The position numbers and the translations under genes were made by a program. Shown here one piece after another: positions 35,310 through 47,500 of a DNA stretch of 64,000 nt; within the stretch, counting starts at the first letter, position 1; each line of letters begins with the position of its first letter. Location: assembly GCF_000344685.1 (NCBI RefSeq), contig NW_006920413.1, positions 79,850-143,849 on the forward strand. The letters are read 5' to 3'. The notes below the pieces were generated by a model. The model searched no databases. It saw nothing but the letters and a program-made list of their open reading frames with translations, and was not told the DNA's origin. The DNA is from Gloeophyllum trabeum ATCC 11539. Lineage: Eukaryota > Basidiomycota > Agaricomycetes > Gloeophyllales > Gloeophyllaceae.

Positions 35310-36172
35310 ATGACTCAGACTCCACCCCGCCCGATCCTCAAGCGCTCGCAGCACTCGCACTCCGCCCCGCGCCCCGCCGTGCACTTCCCGCCCTCGCCCG
35401 TCCTCACGCGCACGTTCGCCGCGCACTCGCCCGCGTCGTACGACCGCTCGCCGATCGTCGTCGCGCCCAACGCGTGCGCGCTCCCCGCGCGCGGGTGCCC
35501 CGGGCGCACGTACCTCCCGCTCGACGCCGATACACCTGCTACCACCCCCGCCGCCAAGGTCGGCAAGACGAGCGGGCGGCACGTCCACCCGCGGCGGTGT
35601 AATGTGAGTATATGCTGTCCTCCGGTTGTGATAATGCGACCGGCGCTGACGCACGTCACCAGACGCCGCCCGCGTCCGACAACGGGGGATCGTCGGGCGA
35701 AGGCACACGCGCCTTCCCCAGCCTCCACGCGCCGTCCCCTCCCCCTCCCCCGCCCGCGTCCCCTTCGCACCCCCGCCGCCGCGCACGCTCGCGCTCGCCG
35801 TCCCCCCCGCCGCCCCTGCCCGCGCTCGTGGCGGACCTCTCGTCCGAGTCGGACGAGTCCGACGGGTTCATCGCGCCCCTGCTGTCCGAGCTGGACGCCG
35901 CGTCCCCGTTCTTCGCGCCGCGCCCGCGCGGCGCCTTTCTCAACGGGCCGCAGCTCGCCTTCCTCCCGCACTCGCCCGCGCGCGAGGACCCGCCCCCGCG
36001 CGAGGACCCGCCCCCGGACAAGCCGCGGAAGCCCAGGCTGCGCACGAGGCGGAGCAGAGTCGCCGTCGTCGGCGGCGAGGGCGACGGCGGGCGGTACAAG
36101 TCCCTGGCCGGGTGCTCGCTCAAGAGCTGCGAGCTCGAGGTGAAAGACGAGGGGTGTCTCGCTGGGTTCTGA
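35310..36172 (+). CDS. conserved basidiomycete hypothetical protein, proline- and serine-rich
   Basis: Two exons, 35310-35603 and 35663-36172 (59-bp intron GTGAGT...CACCAG), 804 bp in one frame, 267 residues. The N-terminal 65 residues look conserved (PRPILKR, AVHFPPSPVLTRTF, YDRSPIVVAPN, CALPARGCPGRTY). The middle is Pro/Ser-rich with RRRARSRSPSPPP. An acidic-serine cluster (DLSSESDESDGF) and two copies of REDPPP follow, then a basic RLRTRRSR patch and a short C-terminal part. No signal peptide, membrane segment or enzyme motif is visible. From memory, the N-terminal block occurs in other Agaricomycetes as a protein of unknown function. It is followed in the same direction by the gene at 36839. 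Confidence 0.75.
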
Positions 36173-36838
36173 GATCTGAGCTCCGGCGGAGATGGGATGG
36201 GATGGACTATGTACATGACGGCGTGCGCAGGTACTTTGTAGATACGTTAGACGTGATGACATAGAGCCGTTGTAGGAGATGGGGAGTCGGAGGGGTAATG
36301 CATTTGGCGGTGTTGTGGTATGCTTTGATGTTTGCCATGTTATGAATCTCATGTTTTGCTGCTGCTGCTCGTTTTGCTGTCGTTTGTTTCTGTGGTTTGT
36401 ATTACTAGTACTAATATATGTCTAATTCCGTGTCGGGTAGTCAGAGTGTTAATGCTGCAAGCTGTTGCGTGTCAGTCAGGACTGCAACTGAGGCACTACT
36501 TGTCCACAGTAACGACTTTGCCCATACGGCGCAGTGTCATGCCCAACCTCTTCGAGGACCGAAACACTTCTGAGTTCCGGCGCCGTCCACAACGGCGAGC
36601 TCAGGCCTCCAAACGCACCGCCATGCCGTCGGAGCTCGCCCGGGCCGACGCTGTGCCACCCCCGGTGTGGCGGTGCCCGACGATGAGATAATGCGCGCTG
36701 ACATCGCGCAGAGTCAAAAGCACTCGCGCGAGCGTCTCCCATTGCTTGCCAACTTTTCCGTCCAATCTTTTCTGGGTGTCCCGCGCCTCTGTCCTTGGGC
36801 GTTCCCGTCGCACAGAGTTTAGCATCAGAGCGATTTTA
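36173..36838. other. intergenic spacer, 3' of one gene and promoter of the next
   Basis: No coding frame supported. The DNA is AT-richer than the flanking genes, as expected for a spacer. Confidence 0.5.
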
Positions 36839-38214
36839 ATGTCAAGCAGCGAAGAGCGCCTGTCGGAGGAATACGTCCAGGATGCGTTCCACAGCTACCT
36901 CAAGAGCTCGCTCACACAGGCCAAGGTCGAGCGGCTGCTCGACGTCGACATGCTCAGCAGCGCGGAAGGGGATCTCATGATCACCGGTACGCCCGTCCCT
37001 CCCATCGACCCCGCCCACGAGCTCACCAACCCCGTCCAGGCCCCGCACTATGCCTCTACTTCGCCGCGCTGCGGTGCACGACCCACCCGCCGTCCGTCCC
37101 GCTCCCGCGCATCAACAAGACCACGCCGCCGCTCGAGCTCACCGGCGACAACTGCCCGCGCCCGTTCATCGCCTTCCTCGCCGTCTGGGCGCACACCGTC
37201 CCCGAGATCCAGGCGCTCCCGCCCGAGCACCAGCACGACCTCGCGCGCGCCATCTGCGGCCTCCCCGCGCTCGCGGCCCCGCCCAACCCGCACCTCCCCC
37301 GCATCGCCGCCGATCTGCGCGCGGTGGCGATCGAGATCAGCCAGCGGCGCTCGTTCCAGGAGCGCTACTCCGCGGATCTGCAGGCGGCGATCGACGCGGG
37401 GGAGGGCGGCGGGGGCAGCGCGCGGAAGGTGCGCGCGTCGTTCGCGCCGCCGCCCGCGTACGACCCCAGCCCGTCGCCGTCGACGGGCTCACCGCACCCC
37501 TCGCCGCGCGCGGACGCGTTCGACCTGCCATCCCCACACGCCCCTTCGCACACGCACACCCGAACACCCTCGACGGCGTCCGGCTTCCTCTCGCCCGCCG
37601 GGCCGGAGTACCTCGACCCCAAGGCGCCGCTCGCCCGGCCCCCGTCCCCGTCGATACTCACGCCACACTCCCCCGCGATCGAGCTCATCCGCGAGACGCT
37701 CTACGCGTCGCTCGCGGACGTGCTCGCGCGCGCGCCCGCCATCCGCGCGCTGCTCGCGCGCGACCCGCCGCGCGCGTACTTCGCCGCGGTCGCGCTGGCG
37801 GTTCTGGACGTCGCGGCGACGTGCGTCACGCCCGAGGGCGACGTGGTCGGCGTGCTGGGGACACGGCTGACGCTGGCGGAGTGTCCGCCCGCGCTGCGGC
37901 CGTTCATGGTCGAGCTGGGGGGGATCGCGCGCGCGGCGAGGGAGATGGAGGAGCAGGATGACGAGGCGGCGATGCGGCTCGCCGCTGCCGGTGAAGACGT
38001 CCCCGCGCCCCGCCTGGAGAGGGTGCGCAATATGCTTGAGCGCGGGGTCGGGCACGATGCGGGGGAGCGGGAGCAGGGCAGGCGGAGTGTGGAAGGCAGG
38101 GCGGTGGCGTTTGCCAATAGGGTGAATGCGCTCGCGCTGGGGCTGACGCGGCTGCGCGCGTTTAGGGAGCGCCAGGGGGAGGTGTTCAAGGTCCTTGCTG
38201 GGGTGGGCACGTAG
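36839..38214 (+). CDS. conserved basidiomycete hypothetical protein
   Basis: Two exons, 36839-36986 and 37040-38214 (53-bp intron), 1323 bp in one frame, 440 residues. The start is ATG 36839 (MSSSEERLSEEYVQDAFHSY). Residues 1-50 and 51-150 are compact and look conserved (SYLKSSLTQAKVERLLDVD, CLYFAALRCTTHPPSVPLP, PRPFIAFLAVWAHTVPEI, IEISQRRSFQERY). A low-complexity Ser/Pro/His segment follows (about 165-230), then an Ala/Leu-rich helical part (about 245-340) and an Arg/Glu-rich C-terminus. No membrane segment or catalytic motif was recognised. Very high third-position GC, like its neighbour at 35310. Function unknown; convergent with the minus-strand gene at 38874. Confidence 0.8.
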
Positions 38215-38873
38215 CGTTCCTGCCGGGAGCGGTGCTGATGTTTTTGGGGCTCTTGGTTCTGTAGCATGCGTGATTGGCTGTGGTTTGGTTAAATGGACGA
38301 CTTGTAGCGAGTATAAGGAACGAATCTAGTGTATACCCATCTATTGATTATGTGTATGGAGAAGAACTAAATGCAATTTGTATCACCTCTCGCCTTCAAC
38401 TTCCGCGCTGGCATCGTTCCCTCCGCATCCGCTGCCAACGTAAACCCGTGGATCCTCCCAGCTCCGATGATCGTGCTCAGCATCTTGCCACTGCGCCTGC
38501 CGTGCAGAAAAATAATGGAGAGAGGTACCGCAGACTATCCCGTCAGCTTCTCGCGAGTCTTTGGCTTCTGGATTGTTTGCACTGCTTTGTGGCTGCCGCC
38601 AGGTGCGTGTACATGTGGCTGGTGCTTGACGGCGAATGCCGGACTCAGATGTCCCTTGCCACAGTCGCGCGCCTCCAGCTCGGTTGAGAGCCATCCGTAG
38701 AAGCTGTGCAAGACTCGGTGCGGCGGTCGAGCACCGCGACGTCCACGGTTGCTAGAGACAAGAAGTCTGCACCAAAATTCGAACCGCGATTCGCATTTAC
38801 ATCCCTTCTTCAGTAATACATGACCTTCAATCTCGAGTGTATGTCCACCTAGCCCCTACCTCCACGCCTACAC
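38215..38873. other. convergent 3' spacer
   Basis: Lies between the 3' ends of two convergent genes and should hold both polyadenylation regions. No coding frame supported. Confidence 0.5.
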
Positions 38874-40958
38874 TCAAGCACACCCCTGCACGATCCTCCA
38901 CGGGCCGATCATGTTCCTGTAGCTGAACTGCGGGAAGGTGCCGTCGCTAGTCAACTCGGGGTCCTCCTGGAAGTTCTTCAGCTCGCCCGCGGGGTCGACG
39001 GTGAAGCACTTGACGACGAGCTGGTTCTGCAGCGTGTCGGGGATCGCGAACTGGTTCTCGGGGCTGTTGCGCGTGACGTCGAGCGGCGCGAAGCGGACGA
39101 AGGCGCCCGAGCGCGCGGCGGCCGCGGGGAGCCCGTTCTTCTGCGCGAAGAGGCGCCGGTTCTGCTCGAAGAGGTTGCGCCGCGCGATGTCGTTCTTGTC
39201 GTCTTTGATGAGCGCGGCGCCGCTGGCCGGCTCTTTCTCCGGGAACCAGAACTATTGACGGACACGCTTAGCGTTATGTGCGCGCGAATGGCTGGCGGGC
39301 AAGAGTGCGCACCTTGGGAGTGTTGATCCACGTGGTAGCGTCCTTGGCGAACACTTTGCAGACTTTGGCCAGCACGGCCTTGCCGTCACCATTAGCGACT
39401 GACAGCCCCCTGGCATGGTTGACGTTGTTGTGCGCGTTGTTGGCAAAAGCGCGGGCTCTGCAAAGCAAGCACGTCAGCGTTGTAGACTGCGACATCCACA
39501 ACACAGCGCGGATGGACGCGAATGCACGTCCAACACTCACTTCTCCAGGTCGTCCGCCACGTACAGCCCCAAGCCCAGCTCCGCGTTCGCGCCGGACGTC
39601 AGCTCTTGCGGGCTCACACCATTGTTCTGGAAGGCCTCCGCGTTCTCGGACTGCGTCCCGTGGTAGCCGACGAACAGCCGGTTGGGGAACTGGTCGATCG
39701 ATATCGCGCGGGCGCTCAGGTGGGCCGTAACGTTGGCGTTGGTATAGGCATCGTCGTACACCAGGCGGCGGACGCCCTTCTTGCCTGCCTTGCCAGTGGT
39801 CTTGGACGCGGCGGCCGTCGTGGCGGTCGCGTTCTTCCCTGCGGGTGACTTGAGCGCGCACTGGGGGTTGGTCAGTTTAAGCCAGGTCGGCGTTGGGAGC
39901 GGTTATGGGCACTTACGGAGGCAGGGTCATTGAGGTTGACGGTGGGTTCTGCGCCGGCTGCGAGAGTACTGGACGTGCTAGTGGCGTTGGATGCCAGGGA
40001 TGATGTCGCGTTCGCCGGGAGGGCGGAGGACGTGATGCTCGCGACGGACGAGGTGAGGGTCCCGTTCGCGATGGCTGAGGACGTCGCATTCAGAGAAAGC
40101 GCGGAGGATGTAATACTGGCCACCGAGGAAGTGAGGGTTCCGTTCAAGGTGGCTGACGACGTGATGCTGGCAGCCGAGGAAGTGAGGGTCCGGTTCGAGA
40201 TGGCCGAGGACGAAGCCACAGAGACAGAGGAGGTAATGCTCGCTGCACTCGACAGGGAGACGGAGGATGATGAGACGAGGCTGGCGGAGCTGCTTGAGAC
40301 AGCAGCGGATGATGATATCACGGACGTCGACGAAGCCAGAGAGGCCGAGGTGACCAGGGACGAGGACGTCCTTACTACCGAGCTGCTTGCCACGACCACA
40401 CTCGAGACCTTGCTGGAAGCAACCACAGCAGAGCTGACTGCCGCGACGGATTTCTGAGAAAATTTGCATGTGAGCGTAGTATAGAGAAGTGTCACAGAGG
40501 AACCGTACCGACGTGACTGCGACCGAAGTCGCCACGACCGCCTTACTTGTTGTAACCTTCTGAGGTGGCGCGGCGGAAGTCTGAGGCGGAGCGCGGGCAG
40601 TTGTCTGGGGCGGAGCGCGGGTGGGCGTCTTGGGCGGTTTGGTACCGACCTTCCCCGGCGATTTGCCTCCAGACTTCCCGAATCCAAAAAGTCGTCTGTC
40701 GAGTTGGTGCGGCTACGAAGCCAGGTTATTATGGACTTTCAGGTCATGGAGCGAATGCTTACTTCCGCCTCCTGTTCTGAGCTCCTCCATTGAACTCCAT
40801 TAGGCCTCGAACGCGACTGCGAGGTGAATGGTGAATTAGCAGAACGCTTGGACACGAAGATGGCTCAGGCCTACATCGAGTGGTGCCGCGATTGCGGTCT
40901 CCAAAGCGCCAGAAATGGCCAGGCATACAAGCAGGACGTATTGAGGAGAGAAGTACAT
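38874..40958 (-). CDS. secreted Ser-rich protein with an ADP-ribosyltransferase-like domain
   Basis: Seven exons: 40958-40875, 40816-40763, 40712-40509, 40453-39917, 39860-39541, 39457-39313, 39251-38874; 1722 bp in one frame, 573 residues. The N-terminus (MYFSPQYVLLVCLAISGALE, then TAIAAP) is a clear signal peptide. Residues 47-110 are basic, with repeated RAPPQT. Residues 115-285 are Ser/Ala/Val-rich, with repeats of the NGTLTSSVASITSSA type and several N-glycosylation sites. The C-terminal half shows a PARP/Tpt1-like pattern: VGYHGTQSENA (H360), ELGLGLYVADDLEKARAFA (Y393) and NQFAIPDTLQNQLVVKCF (Q515 where many families have Glu). This fits the H-Y-[EDQ] class of ADP-ribosyltransferases; the fold and activity are inference. 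The substrate and whether the protein acts outside the cell are unknown. Confidence 0.82.
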
Positions 40959-42599
40959 CTTCGATGTTCGTCAAAAGAATGAATGCTGGGGAGGAAGGAG
41001 CATGGTCAGTTGTGAATGAAGCCACGAACATCAGGGACTCACCAATTATGTCGACCGATTAATCAAGGCACGTAGGAAGGCGTGCAATAAATGTAGGAAG
41101 CACCAGGCTCCAAAATAGTATAACTGGAGTAACGTCCCAATCAGCCTATTGCATGGTTTGTTAGTTTGAGTTGACGAACCTTAAGAGAAAGACGAAGTTG
41201 GGAGAACCGAGTCCACCGGTCTGAGCATCCTGTCCTTTCCCGAGTTATATACCGCTAGGAGTGCTTGGCGCGCGATGGAATGAAGGAGTAGCCATCGCCC
41301 TCAAACACCTGAGCGCAACCTTGGCGTGATTTCACCGAGGTAATCTCGTCGACGGAGGGGCATGTAAATCGGATATATCACTTGCCCCTGATAGCTGTAC
41401 ATAGCTCTCCATCCCTACCATGCGATCAGTAAAACTCTGAAGAGAAGAGAATACGCTAGCTACGTTCAGAGTGCGGCTCTAGGGTCCTCCTGTCCTGCAT
41501 ATTAATACAGGACTGGATGCAACTACAGCTGAACTCTGCACAGGAGCAAAGCTCAATGACAGCTGTTTGGATATTCCGGGGATAGGTGCATGGGGTTGGA
41601 TGAACTGCATAGTATGATGGAAACCATCAGTTCACCGGAGTTATCTGTCAAGCTCGAAATCATCAATGATGATCGACGTGTAAACCAAGTCTGCGCGCCC
41701 TTGCTCGGTGATGTGTTGACAGACCACGCGTTCAGCACAGCATCTACACAACAAGCGCCTGCTTTTTCCTCAACTCTAGAACACGTATACCAGTCGAAGA
41801 ACAGCCAGGCTGAGAACGCGGTGGGAAGGACCGCGATGAAGAGAGGTCAGGGTCGTCTCAACGAGTCTGAACGGCGCTGACGTGGCAGGTGAGCACTTGA
41901 CGCTGGAGGCCGGGATGAAGACGGGCGTTACGACGGGCGGGAGGACGGATACAGTGGGGGTTTCTGAGGCTGGGAATGTGATAAAGGAGGGACCGGTAAG
42001 ACCGAACAGGGTCTGGTCTGTCCGGTACAGACGAAGAAGTGAGTTCCTCCAGATATCGACTGACTTTACCTCGACGCTCCATCTCTCTATTCCCCAAAAA
42101 TACCCTACGTTCCTCAACGGTCAGGTACATATGAACTGAAGGAAAGTAAAGGCCAAGATGATCCTGCAGATTAAGGCAGGATTCTCCCTCATCCCATCGA
42201 TCTGAAACCGTAACGAGAAGAGAACTTGGAGGTGGGATGGTGAGTCACCCCCGGGTCGTGCTGAATCGCACTCTGCATGCAGGCAGGTCCCCATCGCTTC
42301 GGTCCCTTGCAAAGTTGCGTAGAATCGTACCTAGTGAGTGTTTCTGAACCCTAAGGCATCACTACAGGAGTTAATCATTCGCGCTGCGCGGCTTCTACGC
42401 ATCACAACTCTCGTCCGCCAAGAGGCTCATAATCCGTCCGGTGTACGCAGACAGCCTATCACTCTAGAAAGGCCATTGGGCTCACATAAGGTATGTGTTC
42501 CCGTGCTGGCCGATTATGGTGTTAGTGAACGAACGCAATGTTAATCACTCACCTCAAACCAAACGACGACATAACGGGAGTGTGTCACCGGCAGTCCGT
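40959..42599. other. no gene recognised
   Basis: Upstream of the ADP-ribosyltransferase-like gene, so probably its promoter in the first 300-500 bases. Short frames at 41590-41880 (+) and 41776-42117 (-) overlap antisense and show no motif. Confidence 0.4.
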
Positions 42600-44525
42600 T
42601 CGCAAGGCGCATCTGCTGCATGTCAAAGACTCGAACGAGTCTACGAAGTGCAACAAAGGCGCGGTCGCAAAGGGACTTCGCCAGTTTTTCTTTATCGGGG
42701 GTGTAGGATGGCAGGTGAGTGAACTGTGCCAGTCCGGGGCAGCGCCGTAATCGACTCAAGGGATGGGCGATAATGGGAAATGCTCGGCGCATCCCGCACA
42801 CGGGGGTCGTTCCATCCAGGTACGTCTGACGCGTCTAGCAGACACTGGAGAGGCTGCGTATGGTGTCGTGTTCGTCGTCTGTTCATGCCCAAGGAGTGTC
42901 GGATTGGAGCTTCGGATGTTATGCGTCCGGGAGTACTGCGTGGGGGTATATTCCAGCACCTTCTTCAGGCCTTCATCCTCTTCCGCACGCGTCGACCACA
43001 ACGCAGGGGTGATGAGGGGATAGCGACGACGACAGTATGCGAGGAAGGAGATGGTGACTTAGGGACCTCCTCTGCGGCCTACCACCTGCCCCCGCCTACC
43101 CTCCTACGCCGCCGCGCCGGCTCATTGAGCCAAGGCGGCCGCTATGGGGTGTTTCGTGGCGCTCAGACTCTTCGGGTTGTAGGAGACCCGAATAGGCTGA
43201 GCGGCGACACCGGGGCAAGACATCGCTTTTGAGAGAGTAATCGCATAAGTCATAGAATACTCATGCTCTTTAGCAGGTATTGGATGCGCTAGAGGTCGCC
43301 CTCCGGCCTACGGGCTGTCATGAGTGATGGGCTGCGGGAATGGTTGGGATGCGCTCACCGTCATTAACAACGCTGCAGGCGTATTTCCGAGTAACCTCAC
43401 AAACAACGGACGTCCCTTCGACTTCGAGAACGGCCGGAAAGGCGCTGCTGGGCCGTATCGGCGGCGCGTGGGCCGACGTTTCATGGTCGTTGCGGACTGT
43501 AGCTGATGCTGGCGCCGATCTGAAAGGAACGGTGAGTTGTGCCCACTACGAGGAGAGCGTGCTGATGCTGACCGTCGTAAACGAGGAGGGTGGTACTCTT
43601 GTGGTTGTGTCGAAGTGAAGTAGTGGAAGACGTTGGGACCGAATACTCGTAGATGGAGGAGGTTGATTCTGCTACTGACCGTGAGCTGGCCCGGTTTTAT
43701 ATGCCAGAGGAGACCCGTCAGTAAGTGGCTCATCTCCTACCTTGGTGGAATCCTGGGGCTACGCGGCCCCCTCTGACAGTACGTGGCCGACCGACGCTTC
43801 CAGATCATTCTCCCGTTCACTCCTTCAAGCGTCGGCCTGTTTCAAACCGCTCCAAAGTGACCTGGAGGCCACGCCCGCGCCATGGCGATCCACGCGGCCC
43901 GTCCGGATGTCGAGATCGCGTCGCAGGACACCAGTACACCGTCGGTTACTGGGCACCCGCTTAGTGGCATGTTGCTAGGGAAGTGCTCGGACGGGCGAGT
44001 GTGGAAGGCGGCCAAGCTTTCGAGTACCCTGCCTCGTGTCATGGTGTCGTGGCGTCGACAACCAGGCTCTGTGCCGGTTCACTAGCGCGTCAATAGTACT
44101 TGGGGCGCCCATACGACGAATGGCCCGCCAAGTTTTATTCTATATATGGGTTATTCCTTGTGGCATGGTAATTCGTAGAATCCCAGACTATGGCCGTGTA
44201 TGGAGGGGATGTCGCCCTGCGTCTCCGGGATTGGGACGACCCGTGCCCGTCCCATTGTCCTATACAGGAGCAGTGGACTAATCGAGAACTAGACAACTGC
44301 TGAGCCGATCTTCCGGGAGGATGGTAGGATGGTCTTGTACCGCAAGGGGATCGTTTGCTATATTGAGATCAAGGTCATCGAAGGCGATGGGAACTTTTCG
44401 TAGTGATATCGTTCGCTAATGTAAACGGGGTTTGCGGTACGCAGTACTCGGACAGTTCATGGGAGGATATGGTACAGAACGGATAACTATGGTTCTGCAA
44501 GGCATTGGTGAGGTGTCCGATTGAG
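42600..44525. repeat. diverged direct repeat, copy A
   Basis: Shares an ordered series of similar segments with 49610-51755, for example near 42620/49640, 42862/49889, 43120/50400, 43380/50650, 43560/50825, 44340/51580 and 44510/51735. Possible coding remnants on the plus strand include YRKGIVCYIEIKVIEGDGN (about 44338) and ESVLMLTVVNEEGG (about 43557). No complete frame exists, so it may be a decayed gene or an old transposable element. Confidence 0.6.
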
Positions 44526-47500
44526 CGCGACGTTATATATTCCTCGACCAATCAGGATGCCAACATCCAATAAGCGCCCATTTACAAATTTGTCAGCACA
44601 TTTCGTACCGCTTTCGCTGCGATACATACCTCAGAACCAGCCAACCGTAACGTTTGATATGCTCTTGGGCGGACGGCTGGGAAGAGAGAGAGAAGACTGT
44701 ACATCATTCCAACCTCCCAACCTGTCCCAACCGGACTAATGCCTGATTAAACTGGAGGCTCTGGTGACGACCTTTACCTCGAAATAGCAGCCAAACCCGT
44801 CCTGCGGTACAAGCGCAGGTATGCCAAGAGACAATTATGTCCTCCTGGGCAACGTCTGCGACATTATCTAGCTTTCGGACGTTGTCTGTCCGCAGCCAGT
44901 ATGACCTACATCCCATCTTGGGGGCGCTGCAGCAGCTTTGGTCGGCAGCGTCATCTCATCCCCTGGCGCTCTCTGCTTTGACTTCGTCTGATCAGCCAAT
45001 GTCGTGCGCTATATCGGATATCGGGGCTCATGGACACGATGCGCCATTTAGACCACTTATTTTGGGTTTTCCGGAATGCTGCTCGCAACCAAGATATCAA
45101 GGTGAGTACCCGAGCACGGCTGGTGCTTTGTCGGGCTAGAGGTGGGAGCCCGGCTGACATGCCAAACCTCTCGGTAGGCCACGCAGATCGCTATGCGACC
45201 CCTATGCCCTGGCATACACTTCCAAATCGATGCAGACGAAGCTCGTTGCTTGGATATATGCTTGAGGAAACGCGCGCTTAGGGTGGGAAGCGGCCCACCC
45301 ACCATTGATGGGGCGTACATGCCTCTGACTTCCACCACCATGGCATCCAGGTAGAGCCACTGATTCGTAGGGGGTTCAAAAATTATAAAGGGGCGTCGTA
45401 AGCACTACACCATACCCATCCCTCATCCCCACTTCCTCAACCTTCTGTATCCCGTTGCAGACGCGCTCGACGCTATCAACGCAGTATCCTCACCTTTGCG
45501 AGCGTCCCCCTCAGCGGCGAGAAACAATGCCATGGGCGCTATGTCGCCAACAATCGTCCTTTCGCCGTACGGGCACCAGCGATATGCCAATACTTCAGCG
45601 TTACTCGCTACAAGACGCACCGGACAACGTACCAGACGGTGAACGAATCCGTCCGTCGACACTTAGCCCAGAAGTCACTGTCCGTGAGGCTGCTCGGAAA
45701 GACGACAGTGGCACGCCGTCATCGTATATCGATCGATCCCCGATCGTGGTGAGTGCGTACCCACTACTCCCTGTGTAAATCGCTCATTTATCGTGCCTTA
45801 ACACTTTCTGTCTTGCGGACCTGTGCATGCCGCTGACCCTATATCATAGTGAACCTCCTCGGGCGGTCGAACAACCCTCCGCTGATGCACTTCGAACTGG
45901 CATATCTCCTCACTGCCGACCGCGAGCGTCTCTGCCCGGTCCCATCGTTCTTGTAACCGACGATTTCGGAGGGGATGGGGAGACTAGCAAGGGCCATCAT
46001 TCAAACGGAACCCCCCAATCTGCGCTCACCAGCACACCCGTCCCCCGTCCTCTCTGAATAAGCACGGACATCCCTGGGCGCTCCCGGATTGGTCCGCCCT
46101 GTGGCTTGATACGCGACGTCGGCGAAAACACGACGCAGACGGCAACCGTCAACGTACACTCGCAACAGGTGTCCAGATCCATCGGTCGGCGGGATGTCGT
46201 GGGGGGCACCTCGCGGAGAAGTACGACAGGACTGAAGCTGTAGGATGACTCCTCGTTGCTCCAGTCGAAGACGGCCTCCCACGACCTGGTATTGCCGAGA
46301 GGAGCTGAATATTTTCGTCTGCTCGGAGAACATTATAGCCGTACTTGAGCAAGGGTGTTTGAGCTATGGCTTCTGGAGGTATCCCCTGGGGCATTTCTTC
46401 CCAGTGTTTCTTGGACGAGGTCTCTTCGGATGCGCTCTGGCCCCCGACGCACGTCAAAGAACAGTACCACACCGGACCTCTTGAAAAAGAATACAGCTAT
46501 CTTTCAAGACGAACAGGCGTCGAGGTTTGAGTACAAGACAAGCATCCCAACTTCCACATGGGACGTCGGGCGTACCGTGACAGCTTCAAAGTGCAAACGT
46601 AGGACAGCTCTGGGTACCCTTCGAAGACCGCGACAGGTGGATCTGTTACTGGATGTGTATGCAGGAGGACGCTCACTTCAATCCCGTAGAAAGGTTGTCT
46701 GGCTGTGTCACTGGTCAACCTTCCTACGGGAATGCGGAGTACAATCCCAAGTTTTTTTTGACTACTACTGGCAACCGCGCCCCATGGCGACTGCGCCTCT
46801 GGTTGGCTCTCTGGTATCGCGTGATACCAAAGGGCTAATCAGATAGCAGTTGCAGAAGGTCGACTTGGCTAGGCTTGGAGGTAAGGTCTTTGCCTAGCTC
46901 CGTCTTGCGGCGTTGCCCACTCGATCCTTCGCCCTCGCCGGAGCACCAGAAAGTGTCATCTCCACCTCAGAGATGGACTCGACAGTATCATGCTTACGGA
47001 TTCTCGGCAACAAGCGGGACTGTCCCGATCCTGCCTCCTATAAGCTCTGGGTCCGCAAACGACGCCCATGACACGTTGCCAGTGAATGTATGCGCCACCC
47101 CTAAACCGTGCACGTATGTGGCACTCAAGTCTCACTGAGTCCCTTCAGGAGACTCATGGAGTGTCCCAAGATGAGCTCAAGCCGCTCCTCATTCGAAACG
47201 CAATAATGCTTGTGCTACAAGGATTAGACACCTCTTTTCCAAGAGCAACCACGCAGACCTCACCCTGGCGACTGCCGAATCACTCAAGCGCATTGATTTG
47301 CCCAAGCGTCTTTCGTATGCATTGCGTGTGGCTGGCTGCCAAGAGTGCTTTTAGAGTCTTTGGTGGCGCTCTCACGGGGTATAAAAGTAGGGCGTTACAC
47401 TCGCTTTGAACCTCAGATCCCTGCCAACTTACCATCGCCGCAGCTATCCCAGTCTCATAAATCCCGGCATTAGGTTGACGAACGCACAGCAATATTTCAG

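Noticed and set aside
35315..36352. 345-codon minus-strand frame, plus others at 35656-36216 and 37489-38267
   Set aside because: Antisense shadows of GC-rich plus-strand genes with good splice structure; no motifs of their own.
39930..40457. 175-codon plus-strand acidic frame
   Set aside because: Exact antisense of the Ser-rich exon of the secreted protein; the Val/Glu/Asp pattern is the reverse complement of Ser/Ala/Thr codons.
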